A DNA stretch of 64,000 nt from Symsagittifera roscoffensis (lineage: Eukaryota > Xenacoelomorpha > Acoela > Convolutidae), in NCBI RefSeq assembly GCF_963678635.1, contig NC_087069.1:2740166-2804165 (forward strand). The letters run 5' to 3'. Within the stretch, counting starts at the first letter, position 1, and every line of letters begins with the position of its first letter. Both the position numbers and the translations under genes were made by a program. Of the stretch, positions 35,581 through 48,420 are shown one piece after another. The notes below the pieces were generated by a model that was not told the DNA's origin, did not search any database, and worked only from the letters and a program-made list of their open reading frames with translations.

Positions 35581-36891
35581 AACTTCGATAACCCGAAGCT
35601 CATATTGGCTTTTTTACAAAAAAAGGGAAAAACAGATTACGCGGGGAATTCTGAGCACCATGATTTATCCTCCTTAAAATCAGCAGGTTAGTTTTTGAAG
35701 AAAAAAGTTTCCAAAAAAATGGCAAAGATTCAGAATTTGGACATTTTCTAAGGCCATATTTTTTTCAAAACGCAGGGCATAGCCGCTTGGACTTGAAAGA
35801 TTCACACAACTGTTTTTTCTTTGGGTTAAACACTTTGTCTTCGGTTTAACAGGATAGTTTGAGACAAATTTCAAGAATTAAATGTCAAAAATTGGGCTTT
35901 TTTGACGCCATAACTTTTTTCTACCAAATAAACGCTTAAAAGGGAGAAATCCCTATAATTTGTTATTTGAATGAAACCTTCGAACCTTCGTTTCATATTT
36001 GTCCATTTAATATTTGAGAAAAAGAAAAAAAAATCAAAACAAATATGTCAAAAATCCCCTACTGAAACTTTCGAAGGCCGTAGAACGTGGGGTAAATCAA
36101 AAAAAGACTAGCGAAACATGCAGGCACATAGAAGAGCAGCAGGTTTGTCTATTGGTACTTTTTTCGGAAAACGGTTCAGTAGTTTTTGAGAATTTATTCC
36201 TCAAAAAATTTTCCAAAGCGTGGCAAAAAAACTAACAATTCACTTACATTTTCATAATAACTTTTTCAAACAGTACCTAACACTAGCCAAAAATAAAGCA
36301 ACAACATACGCTACTAAATTTTCTATGCTTAAATAGGCTGAAATATGATTAAATTGAAATATATCAAAAATGTCACCAAAAGAGCACATTGAATTGCGAC
36401 TTAGATTGAAAAAATTCTTCGTAATAAAACACTACGCTTTGCTGGTGTATATATCATAGTTTTTTTTGAAAACTGAACACTACTCCATAGAATTTAAATG
36501 GCAGTTGGACTCGCTTTTAAAGGGCGTCGCCCAGTTACGAGCAGCCTGGTCTAGTTGTGTGACAACTCGATTTATGCTAACAATGAGAATGAAATTGATA
36601 TCAAGAATGTATTACTCTTTCAGACATTGTGGCAATAAAGGCGCTGTACAATTTACAGTCTATTTACAAAACAAATCTATCAATAGGAAGAAACCGAAGA
36701 ATTTGATTCAAATTTACAGAAAGACGGCAGATTAGAATAGAAAATTACAAAAAAAGGATGAGGTCACAGTTTGTGTTGGACTGATTGATGGCTGTTTTAT
36801 ATGGTCCAGTTGGCTAAGGTGTCTGGCTGGTTTGTTGGTTGGTTGTCTGATGTTCTTGTGATGAGGGGGAATAGACTAGAAGAAGACTGTT

Positions 36892-37041
36892 CTAGTAGTC
36901 CTTATGGTGGCCTGTATGGTGTGTCTGATGATGCTGTTGTCTGTTGGCTGACTTGTGGCTGTCTGGGACTGTGGCCTGCATCTGAGCATCTCTCACTTTG
37001 TTCTTCCAGTACTCCGTCGACTGCTGCAGCTGAACTGACAA
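36892..37041 (-). pseudogene. Orphan copy of the terminal exon (K) of the coiled-coil gene
   Basis: A 150-bp minus-strand exon copy with acceptor TTTAG and stop TAG at 36,894-36,892. It encodes LSVQLQQSTEYWKNKVRDAQ and a His/Gln-rich tail. It differs from the ancestral-position copy (49,741-49,890) by two base changes, giving one Gln/His replacement (RQQHHQ instead of RQQQHQ). It lies beyond the stop of the intact gene, so it is probably not used. Confidence 0.75.
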
Positions 37042-37406
37042 CTAAACACACAACACTCATTCTACCCACTTCATACATTCTTGCAGAGATACAATCATCC
37101 TCAATGTTGGTCAGCCACCAAATATTCTCATTGATAGTTATTTTGATTTACCAGTTGCCAAAAACAATTAGGAAATTTACGAGAATCTGTTTTTCCAGTT
37201 AAATAATATGTATTGGTTTAGCTGGTTTCAGTTTAGCTTGGGTAAATGTTAGTGAATAACCACCAACCATTCAATCAAAGATTCTGACCAATTACCCGAC
37301 ACTGAACAGAGGTTTAAAAATTTCAAGACATCCAAGTCCCAACGAGGGTTGAAAGACGTCTAATTTGATAAGTTATCTGTGTCTACAGTATATCTCTGCT
37401 GCTTAC

Positions 37407-37493
37407 CTCCCCCACTCTGGCGATCCAGTAGCTCTTGTCCAGATCCCCCTGGTCCCCCACGCCCGCCTTCTCCAGCTCCTTACTCACTGTACT
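37407..37493 (-). pseudogene. Orphan copy of exon J of the coiled-coil gene
   Basis: An 87-bp minus-strand exon copy, acceptor GTGTAG, donor GTAAGC, phase 0 at both ends. It encodes STVSKELEKAGVGDQGDLDK followed by SYWIARVGE and looks identical to 50,261-50,347. It carries intact splice sites but lies downstream of the gene stop through the segmental duplication. Confidence 0.75.
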
Positions 37494-37584
37494 CTACACA
37501 ATACACATCTTCATCATCACTCGAACTTTTACCGACTCACTTCTTTGATATTTTTGCTAAATGAGAATTCGTAGTTTTATTCAG

Positions 37585-38517
37585 GCGAGTTGCAAGACGT
37601 AGTGGTGAAAACTTTATGAAGTTGACTGAGCGTAAGGTGAGTGAATTCCAGAAAAAGAAGGCGAGAGGAACAATACCGACCTAATTACCTATCATAGATG
37701 AAAACGACGGAATGCGTCAGATCATGATCGCAGTAGAATCGCTGCTAGAAGCTTCAGGATACCTGGAGAAACATTTTGATGACCCATGGGGAGTATCCCT
37801 ACCACTGTCTGGCTCAGACGTTAAGCTACCCCAAACGCCGAAACTTGATGTTAGTTGGGGACGTGGAGGAGTTGTTCTATACGGGATTGCCTGACCAAAC
37901 CCAGCCTGTATCGATCTTGGCAGTCAGTTGGAAGCCAACGCGGGTGCGAGCGAGCAGGAGATGACCGTACCGACACCTAAGCAACTAAGCAACGTGAAAA
38001 TTATTAGCTTGGATCTTTTCAAGACCACCTGCAAGGTCCTCAGGATACCCAAAGCCATCGAGAGAATATGGGCGAAGCAACGTCATGGATGTATGAACGT
38101 GCGAAGCGTCATATGCCCAGGAACACGGAGCGCAATCATTCCTTCCTGCTAAATATAGGACCGGCAGCCTATAAGAGAGCATTCCTGACGCTCAGGAACG
38201 CCGTGACTACTGCTAGGAAACGAGTAGTTGGAACGCCTTGCCCCACGGAGAACGAGAAGGAGGTCTTACAAGCTGACCTGGAACGGAATGTGACCTATGC
38301 TTGCACAATAGCTTCTGTAGGAATCGAGAACGTAGGAAGGTGAACGTGGATCTACTGCCATGTTTCAAGCAGAGGTTGCTAGAACGAGAGAGCTGGGGCA
38401 TGGCCCACAGCTCTGTTGACTTGCTGCAGAAAGTCCTGGAAGACAGCGAGGTAGGTTAACCGGAACAGGAAGCGATGGAGTGAGAATTGAAGACGAGACA
38501 CGGAGCAGAAGTGGAGA
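37585..38517 (+). pseudogene. Duplicated 3' coding remnant of retroelement copy B
   Basis: Copy of 26,101-27,050 carried by the segmental duplication: MRQIMIAVESLLEASGYLE at 37,712 and NIGPAAYKRAFLTLRNAVTT near 38,150. A 22-bp deletion near 37,926 is the main difference. It is cut off from any upstream Pol sequence. Confidence 0.7.
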
Positions 38518-39850
38518 GAAGTGAAAAATTAATTGTTTTAGTGCGTTAAAACTTGAACGAATCAACCAAGATTGATTAATGAAACTTTTAAACTCTTTGG
38601 TTTGTTGATGTTTGGTCAGACCAGACTTTGAAATTTTAGGAGTTTCTATTAAAATGGTTGAAGTGTAATGGAAAGTCTTAGTTTATTGCTATTTATTGAT
38701 GCAGGACTTAGGTGAGTATATTAACCTATTTAAAACTGTTTGAATTGTTTTTACTTGTGTAGGACACATCTTCACTTTGTCGCAAACTGGTAGGGTTTGG
38801 GTACGCTCGCTCGAGGAGGGTGTGTACCTGATTACCTTTCCTAGCCAGAGAGTTTCGTTGTTTTAATATTGAGGACAAAAACATATATGAACAATAAAAC
38901 TTTGTGAGTGACACTAAGTTAACTTTAACGGGGGTGTGGCCGTGCCACGTCCCAAATCTTTTTAAATCAGCAAGAGCGAATAAAATTTTAAATTGACATG
39001 ACGTAAGAAGGCAGAAAAGAAATTTTATCTAGGACACTCCTCATGGAGCATATTTTGTTAAAATGTTGAAGGTAAGAGGCATCGAAGCCATTTGTGACAC
39101 GCGGTGAGTTGGGGTGACCTGGATAAAAAATAATTTCTGATGCGATTTGTAAGTTGATGATACAACACTGGATCACCACTCGAAGAAAACCCAGAGTTAT
39201 GCGTTCAATGGTGATATTAAAGGGACTGTCCGGGTAGTATATGCCATTCCCCCGGAACCCTCCGACAAGAACCAAAAAAGGCATTATCTGTATAAGCATC
39301 GAAATCGTTAGGAAAGGTAGGGTAGGATTATTTTGACGAAAAAAGGAGAAAAAAGAACACAACCGAAGTGAAAAGACGAAAGACAATCTTAAGAAAATAA
39401 GAGAAAACGAAGCCTCTTATCGTGACGACCAGACACGATATGACGCTTAGCTGAAGTGTATCAGAAAAAAGGAAGGTCCAGTGGGACATCCGATGCGGAT
39501 CCATACCCTCCCGTAACACGAGGTTAGAGAGATAACGACCTTATCTCTGATGGAAGACGGAATTGGATGCGCGGTGCCTAGAGACTGTTGTATACTGTGA
39601 GAAACCATTAAACGCATATTCTTAGACGCATATTCTTAGATTTGAGAAGAATCAACCTAAGAATCACGTTATTTCAAATACGCTCAAGTAATTCAAATTC
39701 AGAAACTCACGGCTTCTAGACAATCAATTTGAATCTAACTCCATCAATGCACTTACGTAAATTAAACAAGAGTCAAGAAGTTTTATAACACCTGAGTAAG
39801 TTTTATTAAACTTAAGTTGGTTGATGGACCATCAGATCGAAATATTGGGA
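38518..39850. other. Duplicated retroelement 3' flank, copy 2
   Basis: Matches 27,058-28,402 with few changes, including loss of about 14 bp near 39,256. No gene is seen. Confidence 0.5.
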
Positions 39851-41114
39851 AACCTTCCCAGTCGATCAGGTTAATTGTTCACTTGAATTTGAAACGCCTG
39901 CTGAGTTGTCTGGCTTCTCGCAACCAAACTTGATTTTCTTTGGATAAAAAATAATTTTACTCTAGTAAGGTATGGGAAAAGCAATTGGGCTCAAGATCGT
40001 GTTCTCATGCGTGTTTCCCGCAATTGTAAAGTCGACTGTTGTGATTTTCGATTTTTGATTTTCAGTTACCACGTGATTTTCAGTTACCCATATTATACCT
40101 TAAGTCCACCCTCAACAGATTTAGATGAAAGTCTTGTACATTAGACGAAAATCTTCCGGTAAATAGACTGCCGAAACAATTCAAGCCGAACCAAAAGAAA
40201 GAACCAAAGCGAAAAGAAGAAGCTGATACACAACTAAAATTTTTGGTTCAACCATTCTGAAACACACAAAAAATATAAAAAGAACTTCGCCCTCGAAACT
40301 ACCAAAAAAAGTTGCCATATTAGTTACCATAAGCCAGAACTGTTTGATTCAAACTTAAACACATGCTTCAGAAAATAAGAACTGGTTCAATCAAATTAAA
40401 GTTCGTGCTTTGGAAAATCACCCAATAAAAAACCGTACCAGATAAAATTGACATTATTCATTAAAAAACGTGAAACTAAGACAAAAACAAGAAGTCGCGG
40501 AATGGTTCAAAAAAAATTTGAAAAATTTGTGTTGCCTGATACAAACTTCTACTAATTACAACCTAACTAGAGCACAGTTTGGTTATAATTTTCATCGAAC
40601 ATAGTTTCAAAATAAATAAAAATCATCAAAAGTGTTAAACACACTATTCATTAAAAAACAATTTATCGTAGTATTACATGACATCTATCAAGTAATATTT
40701 CTTTTAAAATTTCCCCAAAAAAATTGTCTCGATGTTTTGTTCTTTTTTGAAATTTTAGCTTCGGGGTCAGCTCTCTCTTCTTCTAAATTCTTCTTCATCT
40801 CGTTGCTGAGACATGTCTTGACTTCTCGTTGCTGACGCGTGTGTTGAGAACTGTCTTCTCCTTCCTAATTAACTATGAGCCCAAACCATCGCATTCACAC
40901 TGTTTTTGATGTTGCCCGACGGAAGTACTCGCTTTACGGTGCTCCTCAACGCTAGTGGTAAAATCGTTGATCGTTGGGCCGACCCAGATGGATTTATATA
41001 CCTTACTTTTAAATTGCGTTTCGTGAACACTATTTGCACAGCGGTGATATCTCTTATTTTTTTTTTTTAAAAACTCTAAATGTGGTTACCTCGATTTTGA
41101 ACTATCAGTGTGGA
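39851..41114. repeat. 1,264-bp segment present only in duplication copy 2
   Basis: Absent from copy 1 at 28,402/28,403. Both borders carry GGA followed, on the right, by TGGTTTGTCC, so copy 1 could have lost it by microhomology deletion, or copy 2 could have gained it with a 3-bp target duplication. Its content is AT-rich and resembles other dispersed non-coding repeats in the window (for example the CATGCTTCA...ACCAGATAAA blocks near 40,362 and 62,810). No coding sequence is supported. Confidence 0.8.
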
Positions 41115-44100
41115 TGGTTTGTCCTTACTGCTAGTAGAAAACCCATGCTTGCCATCCTTGCCCATGATGTTGTTCATTTCCTCTATGATCTTTTCCAGAG
41201 CGCGAGAAGCGACATGAACAACGAGTTCTCTCGATACTTCGATACTGGTAGTCCGACAACAGCCCGCCGTGGTTTTTTATTGCCTTTTCAACACCCTCCC
41301 ATTTAGACGTACTCCGGACGAATAGGAAAAAAACGACCCTTGTAACCGAATAAACTAAGCAAACTTTTAACCGAATAAAGTAAACAAAACACAAGCGAAA
41401 CAAGGCTTTGCATTCATGCAATACAACACATATATAGCAAGAGAAACTGACCGACAGGTATAGAGACGATACTGTAGAAAAATTCACAAAAGTTCGAATG
41501 CCGCTTTTAGAAATTATCCATCATTTTTCTTGATTTTCATGTGAATTAGGTTTTATTTGAGGAAAATGCGCCAGCAATAAGGGCATTTGAGAGTTTAATA
41601 AACATCGGAGTAAAACTTACAAAGCAGCAAAAAGCGGAAAACTCTTTAGCAGGGAAAACTCTTTAACTCAAAAAATAACTAATGTGCCCAACCTCAACAG
41701 AATCAGATAAAAACTTATTGCTCTCAAACTATTTGTAAAGATGCGTCTAAGTTGATATACGAATGTAAAGGTTTTTCTATTTGAAATAAAACCCATATTT
41801 TTGAAAAATTGTACTGATAATACAACTTTCATTTATCAAAACAAAAGCACGACAAAAACTAGTACGAAAACCATAAGTTCGAAAAAAATCTACTTCGAAA
41901 AAAGTATTTTGAAAAATTAGTCAGGCCTAAAAAAGACTCCACTTAATAACAATCTAAGGATTAAACATTTATAATGAAATAGTAGACAAACAAACGTTTT
42001 CGCACATTTTCGCACATTCAGCTTGAAGTATTTTAACTTATATCAACTGAATGTTCAAAAATCATAAAAAGTGTCAAACCCAGTATTCACAAAAATCAAT
42101 TTATTCAAACTTTACATAACATCTGCTAGGTAATCAATTTTCACAGGTTATTAAAAACATCCACAGCTCTTCCTTTTGTTTTTTTTTTTTCAGTATTAAT
42201 TTATAAAAGTAGAAAGATTTTCTAACGCTTTCGGTGTTTTAATATTGGACTGTAAAAAATGATGAAATCTAGTGGCTGCTTGAAGCAATTTCTCAAAGTG
42301 ACCTTTGAACAGTGCTCAGTATATCATTAATCCAGCGGAGGAAAAGTTTTCTTCCTCGCTTTGCAGTACCAGGCCGATTCAATTACTATTCGGTAATTCG
42401 CGTTTGATCTATTTCCGCAATAAACGCAATATCAGATCAAGCATCTCTTCCACAGTAACTCGTTAGCCTGTAGATAATTTTTTTGTTGAATTAAGGGTAC
42501 AACTCACTACAATTATTTGTGATAGTAGTCAATTCAAAATTTTCTTTTTCAAGTACATATTTAAATACTCGTCGAGCCAAAAACTTGCTATACGGCAAAA
42601 AAATAGTGCTGAGGGCTAATCCAAATTTTCAGGCAAACTGAAAATCATTGCAATTAAATTGCACCTGACTGACGGCCAATATTACTAATATTTTTTGACT
42701 TCTTGTAATTGCCGGTGGTGAGACCCCTTGTAGTGTTATAGTTTGATCAAATTCAAGCTTTTCAATGCACTATTTGCAGCACCAAGTCATTTTCGATAAT
42801 CATTTTACTCCTCAGCCAAGATCCCGCCACAGTGCTTGCGATACCATTTCAAATGACCTTCATGTTTACTGTCTTAAAAATCATCTTTCTTTTGCATTTT
42901 GAGCACTTTCCGTTTTCAGCACTTTGCTCAAGCCTATCCGGCCAAAAAAAAGATGCGTTGACGAGATGGTGTAGTCTTATCCAAAATTACTCTGCGCGAA
43001 GACCAACCTGGACCTAAACTCATCTGATGCATCCAATGAGTCTCAAGCAGACCTAACACTAACTTAGTTTTTGAAGAAATAATCAAACAAAATAAGATCA
43101 AAAAGACAATTCCTACAAAATTGTTTTTCAAGGTAACGTAACGCAATTTCTTAATCTGCGTTGCAACAATCATGCGTAATCGCAAAACCCTCCAAAACCA
43201 AGCAAGAAACCAAAAAACACAAAACTTTGAGATAAGATATTTTTTTCCGATTGCGAAAATCATCCATAAAAAGCAAACAACTAAAAAAATCAATTATAAC
43301 GAAAACCAGTACTGACATACATTTGAAATCAACCTATGAGGCATATTGAAAGTTAAACTCTAACAGTAAAACCACTCCATAGAAAAAGATTCCATTCCAT
43401 TACGCTGAAAAATTACGCTGATAAGTGACCCATTACGCTGAAAAAAAAAATTTTGCCACAATGTCAAAACAAAATCTTTTTGAAAAAAAACAGCCCTTTT
43501 AAGTCCAGTAACAGTCCTTTTAGGTCCTTTTAGTTACTGAAAAAGTAAAATTCTAGTAATACCTGACCAATATCTAACAAGTCTGTGCAACATAACCTCC
43601 CATTAACCTCACAACCTCAGTTCACAATCGAGTTTCAATCACCAGACCTAAATTATCAAATCCCATATAAAATACAAAAATTGACCAGTAAAAAAAGACG
43701 TTCAAAAATTTTCGTAGAATTTGTTAAATAAAACAACATCAAAAAATTAAAACGACAAGCAAAGTCAATTTTTATGAATGATGTTTTTGCATTATCTTAT
43801 ATTGCTTAATCGTGGACCGAGACGAAACAATTTTTTTTGTATCACCACCACAAGTATGACGTCATACAGCAGGAAAAAAAGAAATCAAATTGTCTTCAAT
43901 ATTGTTTTCAAATTGTTTTCAATTGAATAAATCCTTATCGCAATGCCAGTAACAACAAAACAAAGTATCTCACCAATTTATCCTACATTTACAACACCAC
44001 AAACAAAAAACACACCGTTCCAAAATTCAAAATTAAAATCAATAGATAAACCAACTCCCATTGGCAGATATTCATCTAAGAGAAAAAGTTTCCTATTGAA

Positions 44101-46440
44101 ACTCTGATAATTATAATTTAAACAATCAAAAAATTTGAGTATTCAAAAAATTTTTGAGTATAACACTGAATTTTGTGAATAATGTTTTTTTTAATGTTTA
44201 GAACAACGAAGTACCTGATTGATATATATTTGCTTATTGCAAAATTAATTGATATGGTTTATGAAAAAAAAACAATCTAATAAGAATTTGACTCTTTTAG
44301 AACTATGTGCTTTGTCAGCTTTTGGAAAAAAAATGTTATAGAACACATTACAAGGCAAATAAATGTTTCGATGCAAAACTTTTTAAAAATAAAAACCAAT
44401 CAAATTTAAGCCCTATTACGTAAAAATAGTACTACTTAATGTCTAAAAACTTCTGGGTTTTTTTATGTTACTTAACCTTTTCTTATTGTTTTTTTCGAAT
44501 TTAAAAATTTTTTGATTGACCTCTACTGCAGAACTTCTTTCTTGTGTTGATCCCAAGCCAGTTATCCTTTATGCACCGCTTTCAATGTTAGGAAGTATGA
44601 TAATGTGTTCGACTGGTTTATGATCTCCCAAAATGACTCTCCACACTGCATTGCATCCTCTCCACACTGCCATTTGCGTATGATAAGTGGTGTTTTTTTG
44701 TCGTGATCTTCAATCTTTGAGGCTAGATATAGAACAGTCTGTACAATATACGTGGAATAAAACTCACCACAAGGCAATTTGTAGTCCATAATGATTTTCA
44801 AACTAACTTGAAAATGACGAACTAAGGGAGGGAATAGCGGTGTTCGTTTTCCTTCGTAAACACAATTGGTGCATTGGTGATGCTGCGCACCTTGTTTGGC
44901 AACAATTGGTTCTTGTATTATAGATTTGAGGCTTGATCGTTGGTTGTTTGTTGTCTCGCTTGTCACTTTTTCCCCAGAGTTTCTATCTTATGTGGAACTT
45001 TTCGACCCCAAAATCTTCTATAGTGTTCCAGTCTCAACTTTAGATGACCAATCTTCTGGGTACTGAAATTCCTTCCATTGCTTTCTATTGATCAACCTTG
45101 CTTTATGTTAAAGTTCAGATGTAGATGTGCACCTTAAGCTTTGAGCGCCTTACCCTCTATAATGTTTCTTTCGTACAGTTTAGAAGCGTGCCTGTATGCA
45201 TTGGTTTTTGATGCCATCTACATATATAAGAAAAACTAAACAGATCAAGTCACCGTTCTCGATCGTTGTTTGAACTTTCAAATGTAGTTTATGTTGCAAT
45301 TTAATGACGGTTTGCATTACCGCGTAGAGATTGCATTTTGCTGCACTCAAAAAATCATCTACATATCGTACGAAAAGCTTCAGACTTGTTATTATAGTTT
45401 AATCACATTCACGCCTTTCTTTGCCCTATTTTGAGAACCAAATCATTTTTGATTTTCATTTTACTCCTCATTCGAGATCCGGCCACATTGTTTATGATAC
45501 TAATTCAAACAACCTCACTTTCCCTTGTCTTTGTTTTAAAAATCACCCTTATTTTGCGTTTTGAGCGCTTTCTGTTCTCGTCCTCTAAGATATCAACCTT
45601 TTACATGGATGTCCATAGCCAGAACCTTCTCATATTCTTTCATGAGAATTTGATGTGATGCATAAAAGGCCAATTTATCCTCTCAACCTTGCGTATAACC
45701 CATCTTGAACATCATTCCTTTTGTTCATCTCTTTAAAAATGTTTTTTTTTGCGATTGTTACAAAAATTGTCAAACTTCTTTTTATCTAAAATTTAATCAG
45801 TGACTGGTGGATCAGATGGTGATGTCGGCAACATGGGACATGAAAACAATTCCACATAGCCATTGAAAGCTACCTACTTAATCATAGCCGGAAATGACCA
45901 GAAATAAAAGACTAACTTCGCAACGTAGGATATAGCCATCAAGTTAAAAACATCGAAAGTTCAAATTGAGTCTTTCATGCTTAGTTTTGCCTGAGAAACT
46001 GAAAATTTAAAATTACGCCCGAGAAGCTGAAAAAAATGCATGCTCACTCTAAGTTGCAATTAAGCAAAGATGGGAACTTCAGGTTTAAGACCCTTTTCCC
46101 TTGGCCTAAATTTGCCCACAAAACACTTTCAGAAACTCTGTAACAAAATTAACAAAATTTGAAAATTTGATAAACTAATCAATTCACTCAATTACATGTA
46201 GATAAGTTATTTTTCTGGATTTGATTCTAAACTTGTTAATTTGTCTTGAATTCCTACATTTAATTATTTGAGAACGTTTTATTTGATTATGTTGTTAAGA
46301 TGACGTGAGTTCTTTTTCGATCCACCTGAAACGGATTACACACACATTGGCTAAAAAATAAACATTAGGTTCCCAGTCCCGTTTTTGTGGCGTTCGTTCT
46401 AGATACGTTGAGTCCTGACCGAGGCAAAGACTTTTATCCC

Positions 46441-46525
46441 GAGCGAGAGAGATATAGAGAGAGACAGAGAAACACACACAGAGAGAGAGAGAGAGAGAAA
46501 AAGAGAGGAGAGAGAGAGAGAGATA
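46441..46525. repeat. GA-rich microsatellite, duplication copy 2
   Basis: Imperfect (GA)n of about 85 bp at the position equivalent to 33,514-33,647. The length difference fits slippage after duplication. Confidence 0.9.
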
Positions 46526-47034
46526 CGACAACACATAGACACTAATTTTGAAAGGCTCTCTAATTACAAATATGCAAATAGCACAATTTTTGTGATTTTT
46601 TTTTGGTTTGAAAGTGGATGTTTATTGGGTTTCCATGGGTTTCCATGAAAGTGGGTGTTAATTGGGTTTCTATTGTCCCAGTTTTCTCCATATAAGTTAG
46701 TTTTAAGAAAAAAGTGTCAATCTTGGTAAAACCTGGAAGGCGCAAGAGTTCAAACCTGAGAATAAAATCAATTTTAACATATAGGGAAAATTACATCAAG
46801 CTTTATTTTCAAGAGTCGATAAACGTTGTTTAGAATCTAATTTAAGTCGTGATGGTTTCTTTTCAGGAAAAAAGTTTAAGTTTGTTCAAGCTCAATTTTG
46901 ATTTTCGCGGTTTGACTTTTGATTTCTTTTTCAGTTCAATTCTTTTCCTTTGTTGAAAAAAAGACAAAATCGCCATTTTTGAACGTGAAAAGGCCGTGAC
47001 AAAAATCGCCATTTTTGAACGTGACAAAATCGCC

Positions 47035-48420
47035 ATTTTTCCTCCCCCCCCCCCCCACATGCAAATTTTTACATGTAAAATTAATGACCACATTGTTCAA
47101 TTGTTATGAAAATTTACATACAGACTAATAAGGCCACGAAAAACATATTTGGTCTTGATACTCAACCTCGTAAAACCACTCGTTACACTAATATATTGAA
47201 GCTCGTGTGAGGTGGGGGGAAAACGAAAAAGAGCCATTGTCTCAAATTGGGTTAATTTATCAAAAAACTGTCAATCATAAGTTTTCTAGAAGTTCAAAGA
47301 GCTTTAAGGCCATTTTTTTTCCTCTTAAAAATTACAAGTTTGATTTTTTTTGAAAAAATTGTAAATGTTTTTTTTTGTTTCTTCGCGTTCATTGACTTTT
47401 TTCCAATTGTCATTTGGCTATGTTTAACTGTTTATGTAATTCATCAATTTCCAACTAATTTTTTATTAAGCTTATGGTCTCGCTGTTGCCACGCCTGCCG
47501 TTGTCACTGGGTATATTAATTTATGTCGCCATTTCAATCGATCTGACAGCTTCCTTTGCTTCTTAAGCATCAATATTGGCTAAAGTGAGCCAATGTTACA
47601 ACGAGATAAATATTGAACTTAAAACAAAAATTAGCATATCCTCGGAAAATTTTATGAAGAATGGGAGAGGGGGTGGGGTTAGAAATGAACCTGCCGTTAA
47701 GACAACTTTTAAGGCGATAATTGTTTTTTTAATGAGACCTCAAAATGACGCTCCGCATTCTCCGACTATGCGTCTGCGATAATATAAAGCACTTAAATGC
47801 GAACGATTTAATTCAAATGTTCCAACACACAATTGTACAATTGACGTCACCATTCCCCAGATCGCCACAATTAGTCTTTATCTGTGCACGAGCGAATATA
47901 TTCGAGCTGCTCTACCAATCACTGACTTCTATTAAAAATTCCAACTAGCATTATAACAAAATCAGACATCAATTCAAGATCTGACATTTATAGTCAAACT
48001 TATAGATTAGTGAAACAATTGTTGTAAGTTTTTGATTCTGCCCAACCACGACAGAATCAAAAACTTCAGTAAAAAACTTGTTATAATGCGAATTGAGAAT
48101 TTTTAGTGAAAATGACTGGTTGGTAACTATCTAGAGTTTTCTTTGGAAAAACAAGTTCTCTAACTTGTGTTTTTTAAACATAGTTTCAGATTATGTTGCA
48201 TATACGGAGAATAGAAAAAATACTTGAGGCTCTTTTTCCTTCCAACCCCCTTCCCCCCACCTCACAATAGCATGAATTTTTTGGTGTAGCGAGGGGTTTT
48301 ACAAGATTAAACATGAAGACCAAATATGTTTCTCAGGGTCTAATTAGAACGCATGTCAATTTTTGTAACATTCGGATAACTTATGAAAATTTGAAGATTG
48401 GGCGAAAATAAAAAGAGCCT
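47035..48420. repeat. Inverted-repeat (fold-back) element, duplication copy 2
   Basis: Counterpart of 34,168-35,580, with the same arm sequences (AACATATTTGGTCTT near 47,142 and its reverse complement near 48,318). The left boundary differs: copy 2 has a repeated AAAATCGCCATTTTT segment before the poly-C run. Confidence 0.6.

Larger units (their letters stand above)
28403..36891. other. Long AT-rich non-coding region, duplication copy 1
   Basis: No coding exon is supported here. It is made largely of dispersed repeats: related segments at 30,062-30,240 and 32,508-32,660, a GA microsatellite (33,514-33,647), a poly-C run (about 34,190-34,202), an inverted-repeat element (34,168-35,580), and a SINE-tail-like fragment near 36,272-36,330. 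The rest has no feature I can name. Confidence 0.6.
26101..37584. repeat. Segmental tandem duplication, copy 1 (about 11.5 kb)
   Basis: Positions 26,101-28,402 match 37,583-39,850 and positions 28,403-37,584 match 41,115-50,437, in the same order and orientation. The unit begins within the 3' coding remains of retroelement copy B and ends just past gene exon J (minus strand). Copy 1 lacks 1,264 bp present in copy 2 at 39,851-41,114 and about 230 bp present near 44,948-45,172. Confidence 0.95.

Noticed and set aside
36801-37202. 133-codon plus-strand ORF (also 49,650-50,051)
   Set aside because: It is antisense to exon K and its intron borders; the minus-strand reading has splice sites and continues the coiled-coil gene.
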